Assembly (NCBI GenBank): GCA_963753385.1
Contig: CAVWCC010000005.1
Coordinates: forward strand, 496,001-560,000
DNA from: JALZKA01 sp963753385
Lineage (GTDB): Bacteria; Actinomycetota; Thermoleophilia; Solirubrobacterales; 70-9
Reading direction: 5' to 3'
DNA: 64,000 nucleotides
Made by a program: the position numbers and the translations under genes
In this document: in pieces, positions 9,048 to 15,349 of the stretch
Layout: every line of letters starts with the position of its first letter
Position numbering within the stretch: position 1 is the first letter of the stretch
The notes under the pieces: model-generated
Databases searched by the model: none
What the model was told of the DNA's origin: nothing
Seen by the model: only the letters and a program-made list of their open reading frames with translations

Positions 9048-10154
9048 ATGAAGATGCGAGCCGCGGTCTTGGAGGAGTTCGGCCAGCCATTGGTCGTCCA
9101 GGAGCTTGACCTCGACGACCCGGGGCCGGGCGAGGCGCTCGTCCGCCTGGTCGCCTGCGGCGTCTGCCACACCGACCTCTACACCGCGTCAGGCGTCGAC
9201 CCCTCCGGCTACTCGCCGACCGTCCTCGGCCACGAGGGCGCCGGTGTCGTCGAGGCGATCGGCGACGGCGTCAAGGACCTTGAAGTCGGCGACCACGTCG
9301 TGACCCTGTTCTCACCGCAGTGCGGGAAGTGCGTGCACTGCCTCGACGAGCGCACCAACCTCTGCATGGCGATCCGCGAGCAGCAGGGCAAGGGTTATCT
9401 CCCCGACGGGACGACGCGGCTGCATCGCGACGAAGAGCGGATCCGCCACTTCATGGGCACCTCGACCTTCGCCGAGTACACCGTGATGCCCGAGATCGCC
9501 CTCGCCAAGGTCAGCCCCGACGCCCCGCTCGACCGCGCCTGCCTGTTCGCCTGCGGCCTCTCGACCGGGCTCGGCGCGGCGATGAACACCGCCAAGGTCC
9601 GCGAGGGCTCGACCTGCGTCGTCTTCGGCGCCGGCATGGTCGGCTTGGGCGCCGTCGCGGGCTGCCGCCTTCAGGGTGCCGAGCGGATCATCTGCGTCGA
9701 CCTCTCCGAGGACCGGCTCGAGCTGGCGAAGGGCCAGGGTGCGACCGAGACGATGATCGCGGCGGACGACACGGTCGAGCGGATCGTCGAGGGCACCGAC
9801 GGCTTCGGCGCCGACTACACGTTCGAGGCGACCGGCAACGTCAAGGTGATGCGCCAGGCGGTCGAGGCGGCGCGGATGGCCTGGGGGCTGTGCACGGTGG
9901 CGGGCGTCGCCGGCAAGGGCGAGACGCTCGACGTCATCCCCCGTTTCCTGATTACCGGGCGGCGCGTCGCCGGCTCCTCGTTCGGCGGGGTGAAGGGCCG
10001 CGAGGGCGTGCCGGCGCTGGTCGACCGGTACCTCGCCGGCGAGATCGACGTCGACCCGTTCATCTCGCACCGGATCAAGCTCGATGATGTCAACCGAGGC
10101 TTCGAGCTGATGGAGGCCCAGGACGGGATCCGCAGCGTGATCGAGTTCTCGTGA
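9048..10154 (+). CDS. Class III-type zinc alcohol dehydrogenase (formaldehyde dehydrogenase-like)
   Basis: This 368-residue MDR enzyme oxidises alcohols with NAD+. Catalytic zinc ligands are C40 (CGVCHTD), H62 (GHEGAG) and C169 (FACGLSTG); the structural zinc is held by C92, C95, C98 and C106. The nucleotide-binding motif GAGMVG is at 194-199. Segments such as QGKGYLPDGTTR and FMGTSTFAEYTV are characteristic of class III enzymes, which oxidise S-hydroxymethyl adducts of glutathione, so formaldehyde detoxification is the best guess; which thiol is used here is unknown. A GGAGGGATCCG sequence precedes the ATG. The stop codon overlaps the start of the MBL hydrolase gene, so the two are coupled. 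Confidence 0.88.
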   Translation: MKMRAAVLEEFGQPLVVQELDLDDPGPGEALVRLVACGVCHTDLYTASGVDPSGYSPTVLGHEGAGVVEAIGDGVKDLEVGDHVVTLFSPQCGKCVHCLDERTNLCMAIREQQGKGYLPDGTTRLHRDEERIRHFMGTSTFAEYTVMPEIALAKVSPDAPLDRACLFACGLSTGLGAAMNTAKVREGSTCVVFGAGMVGLGAVAGCRLQGAERIICVDLSEDRLELAKGQGATETMIAADDTVERIVEGTDGFGADYTFEATGNVKVMRQAVEAARMAWGLCTVAGVAGKGETLDVIPRFLITGRRVAGSSFGGVKGREGVPALVDRYLAGEIDVDPFISHRIKLDDVNRGFELMEAQDGIRSVIEFS

Positions 10155-10921
10155 TCCTGCAGCGGGTCGAGAGCCCCGACTACCTCTCGAACGCGTACCT
10201 GATCGTCGACGAGCCGGGCGGCCACGGCGTCCTGGTCGACTCGAACGGCGCGCAGGTGACCGAGCCCCTGGTCGAGCGCGTGGAGCGCGAGGGGACCGAG
10301 ATCACGCACGTGCTGCTCACCCACCACCACTGGGACCACGTGCTCGACGTGGAGGGGCTGGCCGAGCGCTTTGGCGCGCCGGTCCTGGCCCACCCGAAGG
10401 CCGCCGAGCTGCTCGAGGGCAAGGTGAGCGAGACGATGGACGAGGGCGACGTGATCGAGTCGGGGCCGCTCCGGATCGAGGTGCTCCACACCCCCGGCCA
10501 CTGCGCCGACCATCTCGCGCTGCTGGTCGACGGCACGGACTGCCTCACCGCCGACGTGATCTTCAAGGGCACCGTCGGCGGCACCCGGGCGCCCGGCGCA
10601 ACCGGGTTCAAGGACCTCAAGAGCTCGATCATGGACAAGCTGATGAAGCTCGCGCCCGAGACGCGGATCCACCCGGGACACCGGCAACCGTCCACGATCG
10701 GCGCCGAATGGGAGGAGAACCCGTTCATCCGGGTCTGGCGCGGGCTCGACGAGGAGACCGCCGAGCCGGTCTCGCTCGGCCCACCCGATGCCGAGGAGCG
10801 TGAGCCGGCGACTCTGGTGCTGTGGGCGCCCGACTACGACGGCGGCAACAAGGCCTGGGTCCGCCTCGACGACGGCTCCGATGCGATCGTCGGCGGCTCA
10901 CAGGTCAAGCGGGAGGGTTAG
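10151..10921 (+). CDS. MBL-fold metallo-hydrolase
   Basis: This 256-residue protein is a metallo-beta-lactamase fold hydrolase. It has the zinc motif THHHWDH (57-63), then HTPGHCADH and HPGHRQP. The shape is that of glyoxalase II-like thioesterases. Because its GTG overlaps the upstream dehydrogenase stop codon by 4 bases, it may hydrolyse the S-formyl-thiol produced by that enzyme. A dehydrogenase followed by an MBL hydrolase is also the order of the mycothiol-dependent formaldehyde dehydrogenase locus in mycobacteria. The C-terminal 60 residues (EPATLVLWAPDYDG...) are an extra small domain of unknown role. Confidence 0.83.
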   Translation: MILQRVESPDYLSNAYLIVDEPGGHGVLVDSNGAQVTEPLVERVEREGTEITHVLLTHHHWDHVLDVEGLAERFGAPVLAHPKAAELLEGKVSETMDEGDVIESGPLRIEVLHTPGHCADHLALLVDGTDCLTADVIFKGTVGGTRAPGATGFKDLKSSIMDKLMKLAPETRIHPGHRQPSTIGAEWEENPFIRVWRGLDEETAEPVSLGPPDAEEREPATLVLWAPDYDGGNKAWVRLDDGSDAIVGGSQVKREG

Positions 10922-10962
10922 CGGCCGCGGACGCCCCTGCAGGCGTTGAGGACGGGAAACGG

Positions 10963-11011
10963 CCGCTCTTCGGCCTAAGCGCTATTCCGAGAGCCCGGCG
11001 GCTCCTGCCTC
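10963..11011 (-). pseudogene. Hairpin plus 3' scar of a SnoaL-array gene
   Basis: Bases 10982-11011 read on the minus strand give E-A-G-A-A-G-L-S-E followed by TAG. That is the constant C-terminus of the SnoaL-like genes at 12-14 kb (EALEAAGLSE). Immediately after the stop lies the hairpin CCGCTCTTCGGCCTAAGCGC (10963-10982), the same position it has after the intact array at 11991-12010. Nothing upstream continues the protein, so this is the 3' stump of a lost gene. The GNAT gene now begins 37 bases away. Confidence 0.6.
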
Positions 11012-11047
11012 TACCGCGCCGGTCCGTCGGCGATCTAGTCTGCAAGC

Positions 11048-11812
11048 GTGATGAACAGCGACGCTCTGAGCGACACGGCAGCTCGCGCCCGCGCCTGGCA
11101 CCACGCCCGCCATGCGGTCTGCGATGTGATCGAGCCGTGGGCGCACGGGTCGGTGGTGCGAGCAACCCAGTACCCGGACGTCTACGACCTCAATGTCGTG
11201 CGCGTCGAGGAGGACGCGGCGATGAGCATGGAGGAGCTGGTGGCGTTCGCAGATGAGGCGCTCTCAGAGCTCGCGCACCGGCGCGTGGACTTCGATCTCG
11301 TCGAAGCGGCGGAGAGGCTGCGGGGTGGGTTAGAGGCCAATGGCTGGGAGGCCACGCGCCTCCTGTGGATGCGCCACGAAGCCCCGCTGCCGCCGGGACC
11401 GGAGATCGCGGTCGAGGCGGTTTCCTATGACGCCGTACAAGACCTGCGTCTCGCCTGGTACCGCGAGGATTTCCCGGACCTTGACCCCGGTGCCTTCTTC
11501 GCCCAAGCGCGCGAGGTGGATCTCTCCCAAGAGGTTCAGGTTCTCGCGGTCCTCGAGGGAAGCGTGCCGGTGGCGTTCGCCCAGCTTCACCAGCGCGGAG
11601 CGGCGGCCGAGATCACCCACGTCTACGTCCATTCCGAGCGGCGCGGCAACCTGCTAGGCACGGCTCTGACGCGCGCGGCGACCGCCGCGGCCGGGGCCGT
11701 CAGGGATCTTTGGATCGTTGCCGACGACGAGGCCCGACCGAAGGAGCTGTACACACGACTCGGCTTTCGCCCCGCATGGGCTTCGATGGAATTCGAGCGA
11801 CATCCGTTGTAG
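11048..11812 (+). CDS. GNAT-family N-acetyltransferase
   Basis: This 254-residue protein has a C-terminal GNAT domain. The acetyl-CoA binding strand and loop are seen in ITHVYVHSERRGNLLGTALT (about 188-207), followed by DLWIVADDEARPKELYTRLGF, the usual last helix and strand. The N-terminal half (residues 1-125) looks like a second, degenerate GNAT copy. The acceptor could be a small amine, an antibiotic or a protein; nothing decides. The gene lies between the scar of a lost SnoaL gene and a CGCTT/AAGCG hairpin that starts directly after its stop codon. Another ATG two codons in would serve equally well. Confidence 0.8.
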   Translation: MMNSDALSDTAARARAWHHARHAVCDVIEPWAHGSVVRATQYPDVYDLNVVRVEEDAAMSMEELVAFADEALSELAHRRVDFDLVEAAERLRGGLEANGWEATRLLWMRHEAPLPPGPEIAVEAVSYDAVQDLRLAWYREDFPDLDPGAFFAQAREVDLSQEVQVLAVLEGSVPVAFAQLHQRGAAAEITHVYVHSERRGNLLGTALTRAATAAAGAVRDLWIVADDEARPKELYTRLGFRPAWASMEFERHPL

Positions 11813-11864
11813 CGCTTTCCATGCAGAGCGGAAGGCTGGAGATCCCGCTCCTCGTCCAAAGCGA
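11813..11864. repeat. Two CGCTT/AAGCG hairpin repeats
   Basis: CGCTTTCCATGCAGAGCGG (11813-11831) and CCGCTCCTCGTCCAAAGCGA (11845-11864) are imperfect palindromes 13 bases apart. The first is almost identical to 14022-14040; the second is a variant of 11991-12010 and 14841-14860. The first abuts the GNAT stop codon and could terminate transcription. The following bases to 11990 hold no gene that I can see. Confidence 0.55.
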
Positions 11865-11990
11865 TCAACGGCGTCAGCACCGCGGCCGTTCGGCAGATTG
11901 CTCGGGCTTGACGACTTCTGGAGGATCAACGCTGCCGTCACATAGATGGCGGTCGCCGAGCGGCTCTTCGAGTTTGACCGGGTAGTCCTC

Positions 11991-12010
11991 GCGCTTCTCG
12001 TCCTAAGCGG
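11991..12010. repeat. CGCTT/AAGCG hairpin at the 3' end of the SnoaL array
   Basis: GCGCTTCTCGTCCTAAGCGG is a palindrome with stem CGCTT/AAGCG. On the minus strand it follows directly after the TAG of the last array gene. Its position suits a terminator or an mRNA-stabilising hairpin, though no U-tract follows. Confidence 0.55.
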
Positions 12011-12418
12011 CTACTCCGAAAGCCCGGCGGCTTCGAGGGCCTCGGCAGGGTCGAGGTACTCGCGAATCCGAACCACTTTGCCGTCCTCGAAATCCACTAA
12101 CCACACGATGGGCGAGTCGGTCGCAACGCCGCTCTCCTTGCCCCGTCCATGTAGCTGGCCGATCGCGACTACCCGCTCGCCAAGGTCCCGGAACTCCAGG
12201 GGCTCGGCCCGGAGCTCAGTGAAAGCCTCCTCCAGCTCTCGGATCCCTTGGCGGGCGCCCTCGTGACCCCTGTAGATGGCGGCTTCCCCGCCGAGCAGCA
12301 CCGGCAGCAACGGGCGCCACACGACCTGGGCGTGGAGTTCTTCCAGCAGCGCTTCGACGTCTCGGCGGTTGTAAGCGTCAACCCCGCGCTTGAAGGCCTC
12401 GACGTTCTCCTGCGACAT
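12011..12418 (-). CDS. SnoaL-like protein, array gene 5 (last)
   Basis: This 135-residue protein has the SnoaL/NTF2 fold of the ester-cyclase-like superfamily: N-terminal helices (ENVEAFKRGVDAYNRRDVEA), a pocket strand (HAQVVWRPLLPVLLGG), YRGHEG and a C-terminal sheet (PIVWLVDFEDGKVVRIREYL). It is closely related to the first gene of the array (13586-13993), with a shared GGEA-x-IYRGHEG core. No catalytic residues can be named and the ligand is unknown. The start MSQENVE and end EALEAAGLSE are the constant ends of the array. The upstream gene ends 3 bases before its ATG, and its last codons supply GGAG as ribosome binding site. Confidence 0.82.
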   Translation of the reverse strand: MSQENVEAFKRGVDAYNRRDVEALLEELHAQVVWRPLLPVLLGGEAAIYRGHEGARQGIRELEEAFTELRAEPLEFRDLGERVVAIGQLHGRGKESGVATDSPIVWLVDFEDGKVVRIREYLDPAEALEAAGLSE

Positions 12419-12421
12419 CGC

Positions 12422-12820
12422 CTACTCCGACAGCCCCGCGGCTTCGAGCGCGTCATCCCAGTTGTCGAAGCTATCGACGCGCGAGAAGCGGCCGGCGCGG
12501 ATGGTGAAAACGGTCGCGAAAGGCCGGTCTACTTCAACACCGCTGGCCCGGCCGATGCCGGACATCCGGCCCAGCGCCACGACCGACTCGCCGGACTTAC
12601 GGTACTCGGCGACTTGGACCCTGAGCGCAGTCCAGGCCTCATCGAGCTCGCTGAAGTACTCGTTCGTCTTTGCCCCCCAGTTCGGCTGAGGGAGTCCCCC
12701 TCTATCGCTCAGGCGAGTGACCTTCGCATCGGGGTGGAGCAGGCGGTCGACTGCCTCTGCGTTACGAGCGTTCCAGGCAACGAAGAACGCTCTGGCAAGC
12801 TCAACGTTCTCCGGCGACAT
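12422..12820 (-). CDS. SnoaL-like protein, array gene 4
   Basis: This 132-residue SnoaL-fold protein starts MSPENVELARAFFVAWNAR and ends DDALEAAGLSE. Its core (HPDAKVTRLSDRGGLPQPNW, VEVDRPFATVFTIRAGRFSRV) differs widely from its neighbours, while both ends are conserved. The pocket could bind a small hydrophobic molecule; no activity can be inferred. It is 3 bases downstream of array gene 3 and 3 bases upstream of gene 5, so all are translated from one message. The junction with gene 3 reads CTG between stop and start instead of the GCG found at the other junctions. Confidence 0.82.
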   Translation of the reverse strand: MSPENVELARAFFVAWNARNAEAVDRLLHPDAKVTRLSDRGGLPQPNWGAKTNEYFSELDEAWTALRVQVAEYRKSGESVVALGRMSGIGRASGVEVDRPFATVFTIRAGRFSRVDSFDNWDDALEAAGLSE

Positions 12821-12823
12821 CAG

Positions 12824-13219
12824 CTACTCCGACAGTCCGGCGGCTTCGAGGGCCTCGGCGTGATCCCAGAAGTACTGCACCTTGAGGAATCGGCCGTCAC
12901 GGATAGTGAAGACGTTGGTCCACTCCATGTCGCTCTGGGGGCCGCGTCCGAAGCCATGCCAACCCACTCGCGCGATCACCCTGTCGCCCACGGCGACGAG
13001 ATCACCCAGGAACTCCACGGAATCATTGTCGAACGCATCCCGCACCTGGCTGAGCTCCTGCATCACCGCGTCGCGGCCGACGAAGGGCCCGGGCTCGGGC
13101 CAGTCAGGCAAACCCTCCATAACCGCGTCGGCGTCGTGCAGCTCTCGCACGCCCTCCAGGTCCCCGGCGTTCCAGACCTTGAGGTAGTTGCGCACGACCT
13201 CGATGTTCTCCTGCGACAT
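12824..13219 (-). CDS. SnoaL-like protein, array gene 3
   Basis: This 131-residue SnoaL-fold protein starts MSQENIEVVRNYLKVWNAGD and ends AEALEAAGLSE. The middle contains ELHDADAVMEGLPDWPEPGP and a typical DxVxE-type strand (SVEFLGDLVAVGDRVIARV), then TNVFTIRDGRFLKVQYF. As with the other array members, the ends are conserved and the pocket-lining middle is not. It is separated from its neighbours by 3 bases on each side. Ribosome binding is probably by GGAG in the last two codons of gene 2. Confidence 0.82.
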   Translation of the reverse strand: MSQENIEVVRNYLKVWNAGDLEGVRELHDADAVMEGLPDWPEPGPFVGRDAVMQELSQVRDAFDNDSVEFLGDLVAVGDRVIARVGWHGFGRGPQSDMEWTNVFTIRDGRFLKVQYFWDHAEALEAAGLSE

Positions 13220-13222
13220 CGC

Positions 13223-13582
13223 CTACTCCGATAGGCCCGCGGCTTGGAGGGCGTCATCCCGCTCCCAGTGGCTCTGCATGCGGATCGCCTTGCCCTCGCG
13301 GAGCGTCCAGAGGTGCGCGGTCGGCTGGGTTGTCACCTCCACGCCACTTCCCCTTCCGCGGCCTCCCTCACGCGAAAACACGAGTACCTGATCGTCTCCG
13401 GCATCGACGAACTCCTCAGGGGACCATCCGGTAGTCCTCGATTGCCTCGAACAGGACGCGGGCGTATTCGCGGACACCCTCGGGTCCAACGCGTGGCTCG
13501 GCGAGGTCAGGGAACCCGTTTCAAAGCCTGCCACCAATGCGGCGTAGTTGCGGCGCACGACCTCCACGTTCTCCTGCGACAT
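13223..13582 (-). CDS. SnoaL-like protein, array gene 2, with a compensated double frameshift
   Basis: The open frame encodes 119 residues, starting MSQENVEVVRRNYAALVAG and ending DDALQAAGLSE. Residues about 22-53 (GSLTSPSHALDPRVSANT and on) do not look like the family. The same DNA in the other frame reads NGFPDLAEPRV then GPEGVREYARVLFEAIEDYR, which is what SnoaL relatives have there. One missing base in the A-run at 13519-13521 and one extra base in the C-run at 13419-13422 (as read on the minus strand) would restore a normal protein. Either the gene is damaged but still open, or the sequence has two indel errors. The rest (EEFVDAGDDQVLVFSREGG) is normal. Confidence 0.7.
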   Translation of the reverse strand: MSQENVEVVRRNYAALVAGFETGSLTSPSHALDPRVSANTPASCSRQSRTTGWSPEEFVDAGDDQVLVFSREGGRGRGSGVEVTTQPTAHLWTLREGKAIRMQSHWERDDALQAAGLSE

Positions 13583-13585
13583 CGC

Positions 13586-13993
13586 CTACTCCCGCAGCCC
13601 GGCGGCTTCGAGGGCCTCTTTGGGGTCGAGGTAGGTTCGGATTCGCGTCACTTTGCCGTTGCTGAAGTCGGCCACATAGCCAACATCCGACTCCGTTACG
13701 GCACCGCTCGCCTTGCCACGTGTCCGGAGGCGGCCGATTGCGACGATTTGTTCCCCAGGGTCCCGGATCTCAGAGAACTCGACGTGGATCTCTGCGAGGG
13801 CTTCGTCCGTGTCACGGAGCAGCTCGCGCACACCCTCGTGTCCTCGATAGATGGTCGCCTCACCACCGAGCATCACCAGAATCGCCGGATGCCACTCGAT
13901 GGCCGGATCGAGACCCTGCACGAGAGCCTCAGCGTCGCGGCGGTTGTACGCCTCTACCCCGCGCTTGAAGGCCTCGACGTTCTCTTCCGACAT
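13586..13993 (-). CDS. SnoaL-like protein, array gene 1 (first)
   Basis: This 135-residue SnoaL-fold protein starts MSEENVEAFKRGVEAYNRRD and ends KEALEAAGLRE. It is a close paralogue of array gene 5 (shared AFKRGV-x-AYNRRD, LGGEATIYRGHEG and TYLDP), suggesting that the array grew by duplication. The ATG at 13993 has no Shine-Dalgarno sequence; instead the leader contains GATACT nine bases upstream, which could be a -10 box for a leaderless message. The same leader motif precedes the lone copy at 19474. The open frame extends upstream to 14452 but that stretch is antisense to the membrane-protein gene. Confidence 0.82.
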   Translation of the reverse strand: MSEENVEAFKRGVEAYNRRDAEALVQGLDPAIEWHPAILVMLGGEATIYRGHEGVRELLRDTDEALAEIHVEFSEIRDPGEQIVAIGRLRTRGKASGAVTESDVGYVADFSNGKVTRIRTYLDPKEALEAAGLRE

Positions 13994-14021
13994 CGCCCGC
14001 GCAGTATCTCGCGATTCATTT

Positions 14022-14040
14022 CGCTTTCCATGCAGAGCGA
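14022..14040. repeat. CGCTT/AAGCG-type hairpin at the 5' side of the SnoaL array
   Basis: CGCTTTCCATGCAGAGCGA differs from the copy at 11813-11831 only in the last base. It lies between the 3' end of the membrane-protein gene and the leader of array gene 1, and could end transcription of the membrane gene before the array begins. Confidence 0.55.
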
Positions 14041-14694
14041 CTATGTAGGCCGGGGCTGCAGGGCGGGAGGCTCTGCCGCCGGACGAGTACGCATCACGCC
14101 AACGACGCCGACGACGAAGAGCAGCAGCCCGATCGGGCCGAAGGGCGGAGGGTGAGCATTGATGAGAAATGCCGCGATCCCAAAGACCGCGGGAAGCCAA
14201 GTCGGTCCTCCGGCGTCGCGGAGGGCGAATCCAGCGGCGATCATCGCAGTGATCAGGGCGACTCCTCCGATGATTGCGAAGACGCCGAGGTCCCTCACCA
14301 GCGGGCTTTCGGCGAAGTCCTGGATCAACTCGGCGGCGACGGCTCGGTCGGCCTCCGGGAGGCCGTTGGCCTGCTCGACCAGCACACCGTTCGCGATGCC
14401 CTGAAGCGACTCCCAGGCGCCGTAGAAGACCACGAACGGGATCAAGGCCCACCTCGCGACGCTTGCCGCTGTGGACTCGATGCCTCGCAGCAACAGATAG
14501 GTCCCGATCGCGAACAGGGGAAGGAAGATCAGCATCCCGATGTGGACGGCCAGCATCGCCGTCGTCTCGTCCTCGAGGGAGGCGTAGACCGCGTCAGCTT
14601 CGCCGCCCGGATGGAACAGCAGGAGGATCGCCCAAGCAACTGGCACGCCGATGACGAAGGCGGCCTCGTTGCGGGTAAGTCGCGGAAGGCCCAT
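14041..14694 (-). CDS. Multi-pass membrane protein of unknown function
   Basis: This 217-residue protein has about six predicted membrane segments, for example AAFVIGVPVAWAILLLF (9-25), a pair around residues 50-75, WALIPFVVFYGAW, DLGVFAIIGGVALITAMIAA and a C-terminal pair around 175-205. A hydrophilic loop (EQANGLPEADRAVAAELIQD) follows the fourth segment. I do not recognise the family; it is not a transporter with obvious binding motifs. The ATG at 14694 is preferred because GGGGGAG lies upstream. The stop codon directly abuts the hairpin at 14022-14040. Confidence 0.68.
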   Translation of the reverse strand: MGLPRLTRNEAAFVIGVPVAWAILLLFHPGGEADAVYASLEDETTAMLAVHIGMLIFLPLFAIGTYLLLRGIESTAASVARWALIPFVVFYGAWESLQGIANGVLVEQANGLPEADRAVAAELIQDFAESPLVRDLGVFAIIGGVALITAMIAAGFALRDAGGPTWLPAVFGIAAFLINAHPPPFGPIGLLLFVVGVVGVMRTRPAAEPPALQPRPT

Positions 14695-14811
14695 CGGCAC
14701 TCCCCCTTCACTCCCCCCGCTCGTCGCTTCGCCTGCCTCGGGCCGACCGTACACCCGTAAGTCGTTTTCCCCTAATCGGTTGGAAAAGCGTCGTTAGCCG
14801 CATCATCCGTG

Positions 14812-14860
14812 CGGTTCCCCTGTCCATGCGAAGCGGACTACCGCTTTTCGTCCTAAGCGG
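14812..14860. repeat. Back-to-back hairpin repeats without a gene
   Basis: A left-type element ending TCCATGCGAAGCGG (to 14836) is joined by ACTA to a perfect right-type element, CCGCTTTTCGTCCTAAGCGG (14841-14860; 6-bp stem, 8-base loop). These are the two element types that border the SnoaL array, here with no gene beside them. The rest of 14695-14957 shows no open frame that I can support. Confidence 0.5.
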
Positions 14861-14957
14861 TCAAAACACTCGCGTAGAGCGAGGCGTCAATCGGGCCACC
14901 AGTTAAGTCGTGTGCGGGCGGGTAGGCAAGTCACGGACAGACGAATAGGAGGGTCAG

Positions 14958-15101
14958 ATGCCTCACACCGTGCGCAAGGGCAGAGGAAAGAAGCCCTGGA
15001 AGATCGTCAACAAAGACACCGGGGAGACGAAGGGCTCGTCGGAAACGAAGAAGAAGGCCCAGGCATCGGCGCGCATCCGCGACCAGCGCGCGAACGACTG
15101 A
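14958..15101 (+). CDS. Small basic protein (47 aa)
   Basis: This short gene encodes M-P-H-T-V-R-K-G-R-G-K-K-P-W-K-I-V-N, continuing with KDTGETKGSSETKKKAQASA and ending RIRDQRAND. A strong AGGAGGG lies 5 bases before the ATG. The motif KGRG-x2-PWKIVN followed by a Ser/Lys-rich stretch and KAQASARxR is one I recall from small conserved actinobacterial proteins of unknown role. The protein is strongly basic and could bind nucleic acid. A GC-rich hairpin (CCCCC/GGGGG, 15140-15154) with a short T-rich tail follows the stop and may be its terminator. Confidence 0.68.
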   Translation: MPHTVRKGRGKKPWKIVNKDTGETKGSSETKKKAQASARIRDQRAND

Positions 15102-15156
15102 GTTCTCGTGATGGCCGCCGGGCCTCCGGACTACTTCGCCCCCCAAGACGGGGGTC

Positions 15157-15320
15157 GTTCTGACCCACCCATTGATCGTCCGTGACGTCGATCGGTCGCG
15201 CGAGTTCTGCGGGCAGGTGCTCGGAGCCGAGGTGATCCGCGAGCGCGAACCGTGCGTCATGAGTTTCGGAAGCAGGTACATCGTGCTCAATGACGAGGGC
15301 GGCCCGGCGGTGGGACGGAA
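15157..15320 (+). pseudogene. Truncated VOC (glyoxalase/bleomycin resistance) gene fragment
   Basis: The plus strand reads V-L-T-H-P-L-I-V-R-D then VDRSREFCGQVLGAEVIRER, followed by CVMSFGSRYIVLNDEGGP. This is the first beta-alpha-beta unit of a VOC protein; family members normally have Tyr where this copy has Cys in REFCGQ. Homology stops after NDEGGP, and the frame then runs into DNA that is antisense to the end of the exonuclease gene. At least half of the domain is missing, so no function is expected. The open frame itself continues to 15444. Confidence 0.6.
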
Positions 15321-15349
15321 TCGGCGCAATGGCGTCGGTGCGAGCTGCG

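Noticed and set aside
12248..13234. 328-residue plus-strand open frame over the SnoaL array
   Set aside because: Internal repeats (LLRQ...GFEGL) merely mirror the repeated gene ends of the minus-strand array.
12011..13993. Integron or CRISPR-like array
   Set aside because: No integrase, no attC-like sites, no cas genes; the repeats are gene ends and not short spaced repeats.
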